From an uncultured Clostridia bacterium (GTDB lineage Bacteria; Bacillota; Clostridia; Peptostreptococcales; Anaerovoracaceae): DNA of 11,998 nucleotides. The stretch spans positions 1 through 11,998 of the forward strand of contig CAKQHH010000037.1 in NCBI GenBank assembly GCA_934234035.1. The letters are read 5' to 3'. Made by a program: the position numbers and the translations under genes. The notes beneath the pieces were generated by a model. It saw only the letters and a program-made list of their open reading frames with translations, did not search any database and was not told where the DNA came from. Every line of letters starts with the position of its first letter. Position 1 is the stretch's first letter. Of the stretch, positions 1-6,162 are shown piece by piece.

Positions 1-237
1 GGGCCGGACGTGGTGCGCCTCTCCCCGCTAGCCCTTGTTCCTTCGTCGACGAGCACCACGTCCCCCGAACCTAAGGGACCTGCGCCGGGCCGGACGTGGT
101 GTGCCTCTCCCCGCTAGCCCTTGTTCCTTCGTCGACGAGCACCACGTCCCCCGAACCTAAGGGACCTGCGTCGGGCCGGACGTGGTGCGCCTCTCCCCGC
201 TAGCCCTTGTTCCTTCGTCGACGAGCACCACGTCCCC
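1..237 (+). repeat. 86-bp GC-rich tandem repeat array with hairpin stems (left array)
   Basis: Three copies start at 1, 87 and 173; the first two are full 86-bp units and the third stops matching after about 65 bases. Copies are nearly identical (for example C/T at base 16 of the unit). In each unit GGACGTGGTGC and GCACCACGTCC form a perfect 11-bp inverted repeat (6-16/53-63, 92-102/139-149, 178-188/225-235) around a 36-base loop. In copy 2 the single change in the left arm still allows a G-T pair. A smaller GTCCC/GGGAC dyad follows the main stem. The loop core CTCCCCGCTAGCCCTT recurs in the array at the right end of the window. The array continues beyond base 1. No coding function is apparent; the unit length is not a multiple of three. 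Confidence 0.9.
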
Positions 238-268
238 TGAGCCCGAATGCCCAACGGCCCGCCGAGAC

Positions 269-307
269 AAAAAAAAGCAGGCTGCCCCGGGTCCCCTGGG
301 GCAGCCT
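269..307 (-). terminator. Rho-independent terminator of the nfnAB operon
   Basis: Read on the minus strand, a perfect 10-bp GC-rich stem (AGGCTGCCCC / GGGGCAGCCT, 9-base loop) is followed after two bases by eight T residues. It lies 29 bases past the nfnB stop codon and separates the operon from the left repeat array. Confidence 0.9.
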
Positions 308-335
308 TCGAAGTCCTCATAAAGGACTCTTCATT

Positions 336-1718
336 CTATTTCTGCATATACTCGTCCATGTGAGCAGCCGCCAGTTTGCCGGCGCCCATGGCCTTGATTA
401 CAGTAGCCGCGCCGGTTACCGCATCGCCGCCGGCGAACACGCCTTCTCTGGTGCAGGCACCGGTTTCATCGTTGATCTGAATGCCGCCCCAATCGTTCTC
501 GTCCAGACCTTCGGTGGTATCCACGATGAGCTGGTTCAGGCTGGTACCCAGAGCCATGATGACACCGTCTACGTCCAAAGTGAACTCGGAACCCTCAATG
601 GCAACCGGTCTGCGACGTCCGGAAGCATCCGGCTCGCCCAGTTCCATTTTGATGCACTCGATCTGGCTTACGTAGTTGTTCTCGTCGCCCAGAACGCGAA
701 CCGGGTTGTTCAGCAAATGGAACTGAATGCCCTCTTCCTCTGCGTGCTCGATTTCCTCGGCACGAGCCGGCATCTCATCTCTGCCTCTCCGGTAAATTAC
801 ATGGACCTCGGCGCCCATTCTTTTTGCACATCTGGCAGCGTCCATGGCAACGTTTCCGCCGCCTACAACCGCAACCTGCTTGTGCTTTTTGATCGGGGTG
901 TCATACTCGTCCAGGTAGCCCTTCATCAGATTGATTCTGGTGAGGTACTCGTTGGCGGAGTATACACCTACCAGGTTCTCGCCCTCGATGTTCATGAACT
1001 TCGGAAGGCCGGCACCGGTACCAACGAATACCGCATCGTATCCTTCATCGAACAGGTCCTGGATGTCCAGGGATCTGCCCACTACCACGTTGTGGTAGAA
1101 GGTAACGCCCTTCTTCCGCAAGGTGTCGATTTCGTATGCCACGATATCCTTCGGCAGACGGAATTCCGGAATTCCGTATACCAGCACGCCGCCCTCTTTG
1201 TGGAGGCTCTCGAAAACGGTGACTTCATAACCCTTGTTTACCAGGTCTCCGGCTGCGGTCAGTCCGGCCGGGCCGGCACCGACAACGGCAGCCTTCTTGC
1301 CGTTGGATGGGATTTTTTCTACTTTATCGTTGCCGATGTGCTCTCTGTGCCAATCCGCTACGAAACGCTCCAGTCTGCCTACGGCAACCGGCTCGCCCTT
1401 GATTCCGCGAACGCACTTTCCTTCGCACTGGGTTTCCTGCGGGCATACACGGCCGCACACTGCCGGCAGGGAGTTGGTGGAAGTGATTACTTCATAGGCA
1501 CCGGCAAAATCCCCCTCGGCCACCTTTGCGATGAATTCCGGAATCCGTACGTTTACCGGACATCCTGCTACGCAAGGTTTGTTTTTACAATTGAGGCAGC
1601 GCTGCGCTTCGTTTACCGCCATCTCTTCGGTATATCCCAGAGCTACTTCCTTAAAATTCTTATTTCTGACATCCGGTTCCTGAGACGGCATCGGTGTCTT
1701 TGTCATCTGATTATTCAT
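336..1718 (-). CDS. nfnB: NADH-dependent reduced ferredoxin:NADP+ oxidoreductase, subunit B (GltA/glutamate synthase small-subunit family)
   Basis: A 460-aa cytoplasmic iron-sulfur flavoprotein. The N-terminus has eight cysteines in two clusters (C41, C44, C49, C53 and C88, C92, C98, C102), which fit the two [4Fe-4S] sites of the family. A FAD-binding Rossmann motif VGAGPAG lies at 146-152, a second dinucleotide site VGGGNVAMDAAR at 285-296, and the C-terminal FAD motif GGDAVTGAATV at 430-440. Such proteins are often annotated as glutamate synthase small subunit. Here the directly upstream nfnA, overlapping by ATGAATAA, supports the NfnAB assignment. The complex couples NADPH formation to oxidation of NADH and reduced ferredoxin by flavin-based electron bifurcation. 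The ATG at 1718 has AGGAGGTG about 10 bases upstream, inside the nfnA coding end, which implies translational coupling. Length is normal for the family. A role as a stand-alone glutamate synthase subunit is less likely because no large subunit is present. Confidence 0.93.
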   Translation of the reverse strand: MNNQMTKTPMPSQEPDVRNKNFKEVALGYTEEMAVNEAQRCLNCKNKPCVAGCPVNVRIPEFIAKVAEGDFAGAYEVITSTNSLPAVCGRVCPQETQCEGKCVRGIKGEPVAVGRLERFVADWHREHIGNDKVEKIPSNGKKAAVVGAGPAGLTAAGDLVNKGYEVTVFESLHKEGGVLVYGIPEFRLPKDIVAYEIDTLRKKGVTFYHNVVVGRSLDIQDLFDEGYDAVFVGTGAGLPKFMNIEGENLVGVYSANEYLTRINLMKGYLDEYDTPIKKHKQVAVVGGGNVAMDAARCAKRMGAEVHVIYRRGRDEMPARAEEIEHAEEEGIQFHLLNNPVRVLGDENNYVSQIECIKMELGEPDASGRRRPVAIEGSEFTLDVDGVIMALGTSLNQLIVDTTEGLDENDWGGIQINDETGACTREGVFAGGDAVTGAATVIKAMGAGKLAAAHMDEYMQK

Positions 1719-2559
1719 AGTGTCTTACACCTCCTGTCAGTCGGCAGATATGATCCCGTTCTTCCTTCTCTTCTTCGTGGTAATATGCGTTGCGGGCAAT
1801 GAGTACGTCCCAGTCTACCGCTGCCGCATCGAATTCCGGTCCATCCACGCAGACATACTTGGTCTCGCCGTTGATGGAAACTCGACATCCGCCGCACATT
1901 CCGGTTCCGTCGATCATCAGCGCCGTGAGAGATGCGATGGTCTTGATTCCGTAAGGCTTGGTCACCTCGTTGACGAACTTCATCATGATCGGAGGTCCAA
2001 CGGTGATGACTTCATCGTAATCGTTTCCGGCCTTGATCAGCTCCTCCAGCTTTGTGGTGGTGAAACCCTTCTCGCCGGCAGAACCGTCGTCCGTCATCAG
2101 GTAGAAATTGTCTACCGCCTCTTCAAACTCTTCCTTCAGCACAATCAGCTCCTCGGTCTTAAATCCGGAAACCATGTCCACCTTCACGCCGGCTTCCGCA
2201 AGACCTCTTGCCACCGGGTATGCCAGTGCGTTTCCGGTACCGCCGCCAACCACGCAGACCTTCTTCAGGCCCTCCATGTGGGTCGGTTTTCCCAGCGGTC
2301 CAACCACGTCCTGAATGTAATCGCCCACTTCCAGCTGGGACAGCAGCATGGTGCTTCTTCCCACTGCCTGGAAAATCAGGGTTACGGTTCCCGTCTCCTT
2401 ATTGGTTCCCGCCATGGTGATCGGAACTCTTTCCCCGTATTCATCCACGCGGAAAATAATGAACTGTCCCGGTTTCGCTTTCTTTGCAACAAAAGGTGCC
2501 TCGAACTCAATCCAGAACATATCGTGGCTGAGCTGTTTCTTCAGTACAATCTTGTGCAT
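1711..2559 (-). CDS. nfnA: NADH-dependent reduced ferredoxin:NADP+ oxidoreductase, subunit A (FAD/NAD-binding, [2Fe-2S])
   Basis: A 282-aa ferredoxin-NADP reductase-fold protein. The FAD-binding barrel carries RVPITMA at 44-50. The NAD-binding part carries VGGGTGNALAYPVARG at 104-119, where relatives usually have a GGGVGxAPxYP-like form. The C-terminal [2Fe-2S] motif is DGTGMCGGC (217-225) plus C237. Only three cysteines are present, which matches the Asp-plus-three-Cys ligation reported for NfnA, with D217 as the likely Asp. The reading frame is open to a TTG at 2577, but I choose the ATG at 2559: it has AAGGAG 7 bases upstream and gives the normal N-terminus. The gene overlaps nfnB by 8 bases. 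It follows yhbY by 60 bases, so it is probably co-transcribed with it. Without the nfnB neighbour it could be mistaken for a PyrK-like or sulfide dehydrogenase subunit. Confidence 0.92.
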   Translation of the reverse strand: MHKIVLKKQLSHDMFWIEFEAPFVAKKAKPGQFIIFRVDEYGERVPITMAGTNKETGTVTLIFQAVGRSTMLLSQLEVGDYIQDVVGPLGKPTHMEGLKKVCVVGGGTGNALAYPVARGLAEAGVKVDMVSGFKTEELIVLKEEFEEAVDNFYLMTDDGSAGEKGFTTTKLEELIKAGNDYDEVITVGPPIMMKFVNEVTKPYGIKTIASLTALMIDGTGMCGGCRVSINGETKYVCVDGPEFDAAAVDWDVLIARNAYYHEEEKEERDHICRLTGGVRHYE

Positions 2560-2603
2560 CTCTAACTCCTTCCTCAAGTAAAAATATCCTGCAACGATCC
2601 CGC

Positions 2604-2621
2604 AGTTTCCGCCGGGAAACT
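2604..2621 (-). other. Intergenic hairpin overlapping the yhbY stop codon
   Basis: A perfect 7-bp stem (AGTTTCC / GGAAACT) with a 4-base loop overlaps the TAG of yhbY and lies 45 bases before nfnA. No T-run follows directly on the minus strand, so it is not a standard terminator. It could be an mRNA stability or processing element, or a weak attenuator. Function is inferred only. Confidence 0.45.
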
Positions 2622-2931
2622 ACATCTCGTCTTGCATGCGCTGTGTAATCTTCCGCTTCGCCGGATCCTTTGCTCTCCGGTAAAGCACGAACCGCCGGCC
2701 GATGGCCTGGACGAAATCTGCTTTTAGCTCATCCGCAATCTGATTGGCGGTCTCCTTGGCCTCCAATTCTGCACCCTCCTGAATGGCCACTTTCAGCAGC
2801 TCATTGGCGGTCAGATATTCATCGATGGTCTGCATCACCGTGTCCGTCACTCCGGCTCTGCCGACGATTACCGCCGGCTGCACGGTCTGCGCCAGTTTTT
2901 TCAAATAACTTCTCTGCTTTCCTGTCAGCAT
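2620..2931 (-). CDS. yhbY: YhbY-type RNA-binding protein (CRM domain)
   Basis: A 103-aa protein made of a single CRM (CRS1-YhbY) domain, the normal length for the family. It starts LTGKQRSYLKKLAQ, typical of YhbY. The RNA-binding loop is VGRAGVTD (23-30), equivalent to the usual GKxG loop. The ELLKV segment (44-48) and the closing GRRFVLYRRAKDP (78-90) match the conserved second half. Family members bind pre-50S ribosomal subunits and help ribosome assembly. The ATG at 2931 has GGAGGAGAGAGG just upstream. It lies 25 bases after the DUF1847 gene and 60 bases before nfnA, which points to one transcript. The C-terminus (KITQRMQDEM) is a short extension with no recognised function. Confidence 0.9.
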   Translation of the reverse strand: MLTGKQRSYLKKLAQTVQPAVIVGRAGVTDTVMQTIDEYLTANELLKVAIQEGAELEAKETANQIADELKADFVQAIGRRFVLYRRAKDPAKRKITQRMQDEM

Positions 2932-2956
2932 CCTCTCTCCTCCAAAAATAAAATCG

Positions 2957-3649
2957 CTATCTCGCGGAAGCTTCCGGCTGTTCCGGGTTCACGTCCTCCG
3001 GGTACGCCGCAATCGGCTCGTTGCTGAGACGCTTGTAGTACGCTTTCGCCTGGTACAGCGCCGCCACCGGATTGTGACCCATCACCCGGTCCTTGGTTAC
3101 CAGGGTGGTGCACAGGGCATCCGCATATTTATAGAAAAGACTGTCGTGTCCCACGCACAGTCCCACGATTACGTTGAAATCCGTCTTCTCCCGGTTCATG
3201 ATTTTCGCCTGCATAATCGGGTTGCACATAATCGGACCGGTAATCCGGGTGTCCTTTTCCGGAACGCCCACCTTGGTCTTCTCAAAAGAACCCACCTTGC
3301 ACACGGCGCCTACCACTTCGAATCCGTTCTTCCGAAGGATCCGGGCAAAAATCCGGCTTTCCTCAATCAGTCCCACACAGGTGGCGATTCCGATTTTGTG
3401 ATAGCCCATCCGCTTTGCAAAAGCCACGATTTCCTGCACCCGAGTGTATCGCAGATAAAAATCCGATTCAATCTGAGCGGACACCACCGACGCCTTCTGA
3501 TTCTCCGGCTCCTCGTACAGCTTCCACACTTCCGCTCTCTCCTCGTCCGTCAATTCCGTGGTCAGGCAGAAGTCCGGATACTCCTTGTCCCGTGTGTGGC
3601 AGTTGTATACACCGCAGTCCACACAGGAACGTTTGGTTTCCTCGTTCAT
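2957..3649 (-). CDS. DUF1847 family Cys-rich, probably metal-binding protein
   Basis: A 230-aa soluble protein matching the DUF1847 family by overall pattern. The N-terminus carries a C9-x2-C12-x4-C17-x10-C28 cluster that looks like a metal site. The core has IGIATCVGLIEESR (87-100), then CNP (142-144) and GLCVGHDS (163-170), followed by a conserved-looking TKDRVMGHNP stretch (185-194). Further cysteines are C91, C117, C165 and C180, several in conserved-looking motifs, which would fit a redox or metal-handling role. That role is inference; no biochemical function is established for the family as far as I know. Two ATGs lie side by side (3652 and 3649). I choose the second because GGAGG sits 6 bases before it and only 3 before the first. 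It is the first gene of the operon with yhbY, nfnA and nfnB. Confidence 0.85.
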   Translation of the reverse strand: MNEETKRSCVDCGVYNCHTRDKEYPDFCLTTELTDEERAEVWKLYEEPENQKASVVSAQIESDFYLRYTRVQEIVAFAKRMGYHKIGIATCVGLIEESRIFARILRKNGFEVVGAVCKVGSFEKTKVGVPEKDTRITGPIMCNPIMQAKIMNREKTDFNVIVGLCVGHDSLFYKYADALCTTLVTKDRVMGHNPVAALYQAKAYYKRLSNEPIAAYPEDVNPEQPEASAR

Positions 3650-3683
3650 CATGCTCCTCCAATATTTAAAAACATTTGTCTTA

Positions 3684-3711
3684 AGGATAACATATATTCC
3701 TTATTTTTCAA
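3684..3711 (-). promoter_or_regulatory. Candidate sigma-70/sigma-A promoter of the DUF1847-yhbY-nfnAB operon
   Basis: On the minus strand TTGAAA (3706-3711) and TATCCT (3684-3689) are spaced by 16 bases within an AT-rich stretch, about 32 bases before the start codon. The -35 matches consensus at 5 of 6 positions, the -10 at 4 of 6. Confidence 0.45.
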
Positions 3712-3830
3712 GTAATTCTAAAGATTTTTTGCATTAAAAATTGGTTTACCTCTGTTTTTTTATCTGAACTTTTTGCATGAATCCCAAGATTTTACGTTTT
3801 AACAAGGCGGACGCACCCTCGCTCCAACTG

Positions 3831-3859
3831 AAAAATCCGGCGGGTTTCCCCGCCGGATT
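3831..3859 (-). terminator. Rho-independent terminator of the DUF438-like gene
   Basis: On the minus strand an 11-bp perfect stem (AATCCGGCGGG / CCCGCCGGATT, 4-base loop) runs into five T residues. It lies 80 bases past the stop of the 3939-4442 gene and before the promoter of the DUF1847 operon, so it separates the two transcripts. In the plus direction no T-run follows. Confidence 0.85.
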
Positions 3860-3938
3860 CTCGCCTCATCCGCTGCCCGCCCGGACGCCGAATGCCTTGC
3901 TGAGCTTTTTTTTACCGAACTTTTTTAGACGAATTTTA

Positions 3939-4442
3939 TTATCGGAAGCTTCGCTGCTGCAGCGCCCTCCGGTACCTTCCGGCTTTGGCCCGCAGCGCCC
4001 GATAGTTCGCATACCCATTCCGGTCGCTCCGGTTCATCCAAATGCCTTCTCCTCTTCGGGAAAACTGCAGGCAGTTCGGATAGAGCATGTATTCTTCCTC
4101 GTAAATCATCCGCTCCATCTTTCGGAGCACCGCTTCCACCTTCTCTTCCCACTCATCCTTATCCGGGAAGCGCACTAGGGAACGCAGTTCCGCGACGATT
4201 TCATCCTCTTCCATCTTCATCTGCTTCACCCAGCCGGCAGCCCCATACCCCTGCTTCAGCATCGGATACAGAACCTCCCACTTCTTGGCATAGTGTTCTC
4301 CCACACCTCGCAGAAGTTCTACCTCTTCCCGTGTAAGATCCCGGTTCTGCCCGGCGCGTATATTTCTCCGTACCACATCAATCTGCTTCTGCAGCACGGC
4401 GTTTTCCAACTTCAAAATGTTCAGATTATTCATCTTCTCCAT
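3939..4442 (-). CDS. Small DUF438/hemerythrin-like helical protein
   Basis: A 167-aa protein that is mostly charged helix. The segment HYAKKWEVLYPML (50-62), W71, EEDEIVAELRSL (78-89) and IYEEEYMLYPNCL (113-125) follow the order of the HHE-like half of DUF438 proteins, which typically read HxxRKExxLFP, W..HDEIR and a K/HEExILFP helix. Those proteins are usually longer and carry an extra N-terminal part or PAS domain; here the N-terminus is only about 40 residues. Only H50 of the expected histidines is kept: the HDE position is EDE (79-81), so metal binding is doubtful. AAAGGAG lies just before the ATG at 4442; a second ATG at 4433 is possible. It is transcribed alone, with its own terminator. 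Family assignment is by motif pattern only and is moderately sure; function is unknown. Confidence 0.7.
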   Translation of the reverse strand: MEKMNNLNILKLENAVLQKQIDVVRRNIRAGQNRDLTREEVELLRGVGEHYAKKWEVLYPMLKQGYGAAGWVKQMKMEEDEIVAELRSLVRFPDKDEWEEKVEAVLRKMERMIYEEEYMLYPNCLQFSRRGEGIWMNRSDRNGYANYRALRAKAGRYRRALQQRSFR

Positions 4443-4671
4443 TTACTCCTTTCCCCTTGAGGCGACTTCTGCCGGAATTTCCGTCGCTCCGGTGCTCCAA
4501 TGCCTCCCGCGGTCCCTCTTCGGTACGGTCATTGTATCATCTGAATTTCCGGAAACCGTAACTGTTTCATGTGCGTTCCATGAACAGCCGGTGATGTGCC
4601 CGGGGGACGGACCTGGTGATTCTGCCGCTGCACCCGGCGGCTTTCGCTGTTCACCCGGTGATCTTCGTGAA
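4443..4671. other. Gene-free GC-rich spacer upstream of the palindrome array
   Basis: No credible reading frame. It contains a bulged hairpin at 4562-4587 (CTGTTTCATG / CATGAACAG), a TTTCCGGAAA palindrome near 4546, and three GGTGAT words (4590, 4615, 4657) without regular spacing. The minus-strand promoter for the DUF438-like gene also falls here. I see no further structure. Confidence 0.5.
4531..4539 (-). promoter_or_regulatory. Candidate extended -10 promoter for the DUF438-like gene
   Basis: On the minus strand TGATACAAT (an extended TGn plus TACAAT box) lies about 90 bases before the ATG at 4442. No good -35 is present at 17 bases, which is acceptable for extended -10 promoters but lowers confidence. 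Confidence 0.35.
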
Positions 4672-4997
4672 AATTGACGATAAAACTCCGGGAAACCGCC
4701 TCCCAACGTCAATTCTAATTCAATGGCGTTTTAGTCGCTCTAACAAAGTAATACTTTTTTTGAAAAGTTGACGATGAAGCCCTCAGAATCAAGTCTTCAT
4801 CGTCAATTCTCTCTTTTTTTCCATTAAAATCTCCGCTCACTGCTTTTCAAGACGAAAGTAATTGACGTCAACACCCCATAAAAGAACCTCTTATCGTCAA
4901 TTCTTCCGTTTCTATTTAGCTCTCAACTCTAATACCGCCTTGCTCTTTCATGAGCATTGACGATAATCACTAAAAAACCAGTGGGTTATCGTCAATT
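4672..4997. repeat. Array of four regularly spaced 43-bp inverted-repeat elements
   Basis: Four elements occupy 4672-4714, 4766-4808, 4860-4902 and 4955-4997. Each is exactly 43 bp end to end and starts 94, 94 and 95 bp after the previous one. The ends are conserved (left AATTGACG, AGTTGACG, AATTGACG, CATTGACG; right always CGTCAATT). The 27-base centres differ. In element 2 the stem extends to a perfect 12 bp (TTGACGATGAAG / CTTCATCGTCAA) and in element 4 to 11 bp (ATTGACGATAA / TTATCGTCAAT). Elements 1 and 3 keep only the 8-bp ends. The 51-52-base spacers are T/C-rich and not alike, apart from a TGAAA-like word before several elements and TCT just after. The array ends 47 bases before the -35 box of the nuclease-like gene. 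It is not a CRISPR array: the repeats are interrupted palindromes and no cas genes are near. Function unknown. Confidence 0.9.
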
Positions 4998-5017
4998 TCT
5001 TGTTTTCTAACCTAGAT

Positions 5018-5035
5018 TTCTCGATTTTTCTCGAT
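5018..5035 (+). promoter_or_regulatory. Pair of TTCTCGAT direct repeats upstream of the nuclease-like gene
   Basis: TTCTCGAT occurs at 5018-5025 and 5028-5035, 10 bp apart (about one helical turn) and ending 9 bases before the -35 box. This is the geometry of a simple activator or repressor site, but no regulator is known here. Confidence 0.3.
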
Positions 5036-5044
5036 AAATGTGTA

Positions 5045-5073
5045 CTGAAGGGGAAATTTTTTTCTGCCATAAT
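5045..5073 (+). promoter_or_regulatory. Candidate promoter of the nuclease-like gene
   Basis: CTGAAG (5045-5050), 17 bases, then CATAAT (5068-5073) preceded by TGC, giving an extended -10. The start codon lies 41 bases downstream. The -35 is weak (3 of 6). Confidence 0.5.
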
Positions 5074-5114
5074 GATAAGAGAATAATTCTGAAACAGGAA
5101 AGGAAGGTCCAACT

Positions 5115-6020
5115 ATGAATGATTACAAAAGAATCTGTCTCTTGGCTTTGGAAGATCACCGGCAACTCAAAAAACAATATCAAAAGAAAATTCGAAGCCT
5201 CTCCGCTTACGATGGAATGCTCTTACAATCCAGTCTTCGTAAAGGAACACCTTACTACTATTGTCTTAAGAGCGGCGGGAAGCGGCGCTACCTGGGACGG
5301 GAGACCCACGAGGTCGTCCGCAAGATTCGCGACCTGCGCTTCTGCAAGAAAATGGTGGAAATTCTGGATGACAACATCCGCCTCCTCCGGGATTTTACAG
5401 ACCGGTATTGCGATACCGACGTGGAATCCGTTCGTCAGCGCCTCCCGAAGCAGTACATGCCTCTATTGACCGACATCCTGGATCTGAACGTCGGTAGCAT
5501 CGAAGCCCGCGTTCAAGCGATGCGGGAACGAAAGGCTGCAATTTCTCCGCGGCACCCGGAGGCCCTTCGCATTACCACCTTTGACGGGACTTTGGTGCGG
5601 AGCCGCGTGGAAGCACTGCTGTATGAGCGTTTTTGTGCCGCAGGTTTCTACGTCCTCTACGAGTATCCCATCGAATACGCCCCGGGAAAATACCTTTGCC
5701 CCGATTTCCTGCTGATTCACCCGGTCACCGGCCAGGTCATTCTTTGGGAACACCTGGGACTCTGGTTTCACACGGAGAATTCCCGCCAGTACCGGGATAG
5801 CTTCAGCTGGAAAACCGACATCTACCGGGAGCTGGGTTTTATTCCCGGCATCAACCTCCGGATGTCCTTCGAAACCGACGAGGGGCTGGACCTGGAATGG
5901 CTCTCCGACCAAATTGAATATTTATACAATTCCGTCCCGACCACATCCCTCCTGGCCATACGGGAAAAACAGCTTCACGACTTCGCCGACTTCAATCTGC
6001 TCATAAAAACAGCTTCGTGA
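5115..6020 (+). CDS. Orphan protein with PD-(D/E)XK nuclease-like C-terminal domain
   Basis: A 301-aa soluble protein and the only plus-strand gene. Residues 1-140 are helical and basic, with GTPYYYCLKSGGKRRYLG at 44-61, a short beta-type YYY/RYLG segment seen in a family of uncharacterised Lachnospiraceae proteins. The C-terminal half fits a PD-(D/E)XK nuclease fold: VRSRVEALLYERF with E166, then YEYPIEY, PDF with D197 (196-198), and ILWEHLG with E212 (209-215). The usual lysine of the ExK motif is replaced (E212-H213-L214); K233, in a helix before the LGFIPG turn, could substitute. The start is set by AGGAAGG 7 bases before the ATG. The four-palindrome array lies directly upstream and no partner methylase or toxin is nearby. 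It could be a DNA-processing enzyme acting on the palindromes, a defence nuclease, or an inactive binding protein; the sequence does not decide. The nuclease fold is inferred from motifs, not from a search. Confidence 0.75.
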   Translation: MNDYKRICLLALEDHRQLKKQYQKKIRSLSAYDGMLLQSSLRKGTPYYYCLKSGGKRRYLGRETHEVVRKIRDLRFCKKMVEILDDNIRLLRDFTDRYCDTDVESVRQRLPKQYMPLLTDILDLNVGSIEARVQAMRERKAAISPRHPEALRITTFDGTLVRSRVEALLYERFCAAGFYVLYEYPIEYAPGKYLCPDFLLIHPVTGQVILWEHLGLWFHTENSRQYRDSFSWKTDIYRELGFIPGINLRMSFETDEGLDLEWLSDQIEYLYNSVPTTSLLAIREKQLHDFADFNLLIKTAS

Positions 6021-6075
6021 ACTCAAGGGTGTCCGGCAGAAACCGCAGACAACAGGAGCTGTGTCCGGCCCACCC

Positions 6076-6126
6076 AAAAAACAAAGAACCGAGCTGCCGC
6101 GCCTTTCGGTACGACAATCCGGTTCT
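6076..6126 (-). terminator. Candidate terminator of the ABC/membrane-protein locus
   Basis: On the minus strand AGAACCG and CGGTTCT pair over a 28-base loop (with an inner ACCGA / TCGGT alternative) and are followed by TTGTTTTTT. It lies 37 bases past the stop of the 6163-6540 gene. The long loop lowers confidence. Confidence 0.5.
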
Positions 6127-6162
6127 CACTTCGAATTCATATATGAATCCACATATTTTAAT

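Noticed and set aside
1..237. Integron attC-like cassette array
   Set aside because: Long hairpins in tandem suggested this, but the units contain no cassettes, no integrase is present and the conserved attC end motifs are not seen.
114..320. 68-codon minus-strand frame over the left array
   Set aside because: It starts inside the operon terminator hairpin and runs through repeats whose length is not a multiple of three.
207..1802. 531-codon open frame on the plus strand
   Set aside because: It lies antisense to nfnB, which has complete motifs, a good ribosome binding site and a terminator. The antisense translation shows no recognisable motif and its start lies in the GC-rich repeat and terminator.
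1720..2565. 281-codon open frame on the plus strand opposite nfnA
   Set aside because: Antisense shadow of a gene with intact flavin and iron-sulfur motifs.
4443..4712. 89-codon minus-strand frame in the spacer above the DUF438-like gene
   Set aside because: It begins inside the first palindromic element, has no ribosome binding site and shows no protein-like pattern.
4672..4997. CRISPR array
   Set aside because: The repeats are interrupted palindromes with variable centres, direct identity is limited to about 8 bases at each end, and no cas genes are present.
4672..4997. Four tandem terminators
   Set aside because: The stems are AT-rich and several are only 8 bp across a 27-base loop. T-runs do not follow consistently, and exact length and spacing are not a feature of terminators.
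5966..6020. Direct repeat AAAAACAGCTTC at the 3' end of the nuclease-like gene
   Set aside because: Two 12-base copies 39 bases apart inside the coding end, with no flanking mobile element; most likely a small local duplication.
6135..6148. 14-bp palindrome ATTCATATATGAAT between the convergent genes
   Set aside because: A short AT-only-type palindrome in AT-rich DNA is easily met by chance; no T-run or repeat copy supports a role.
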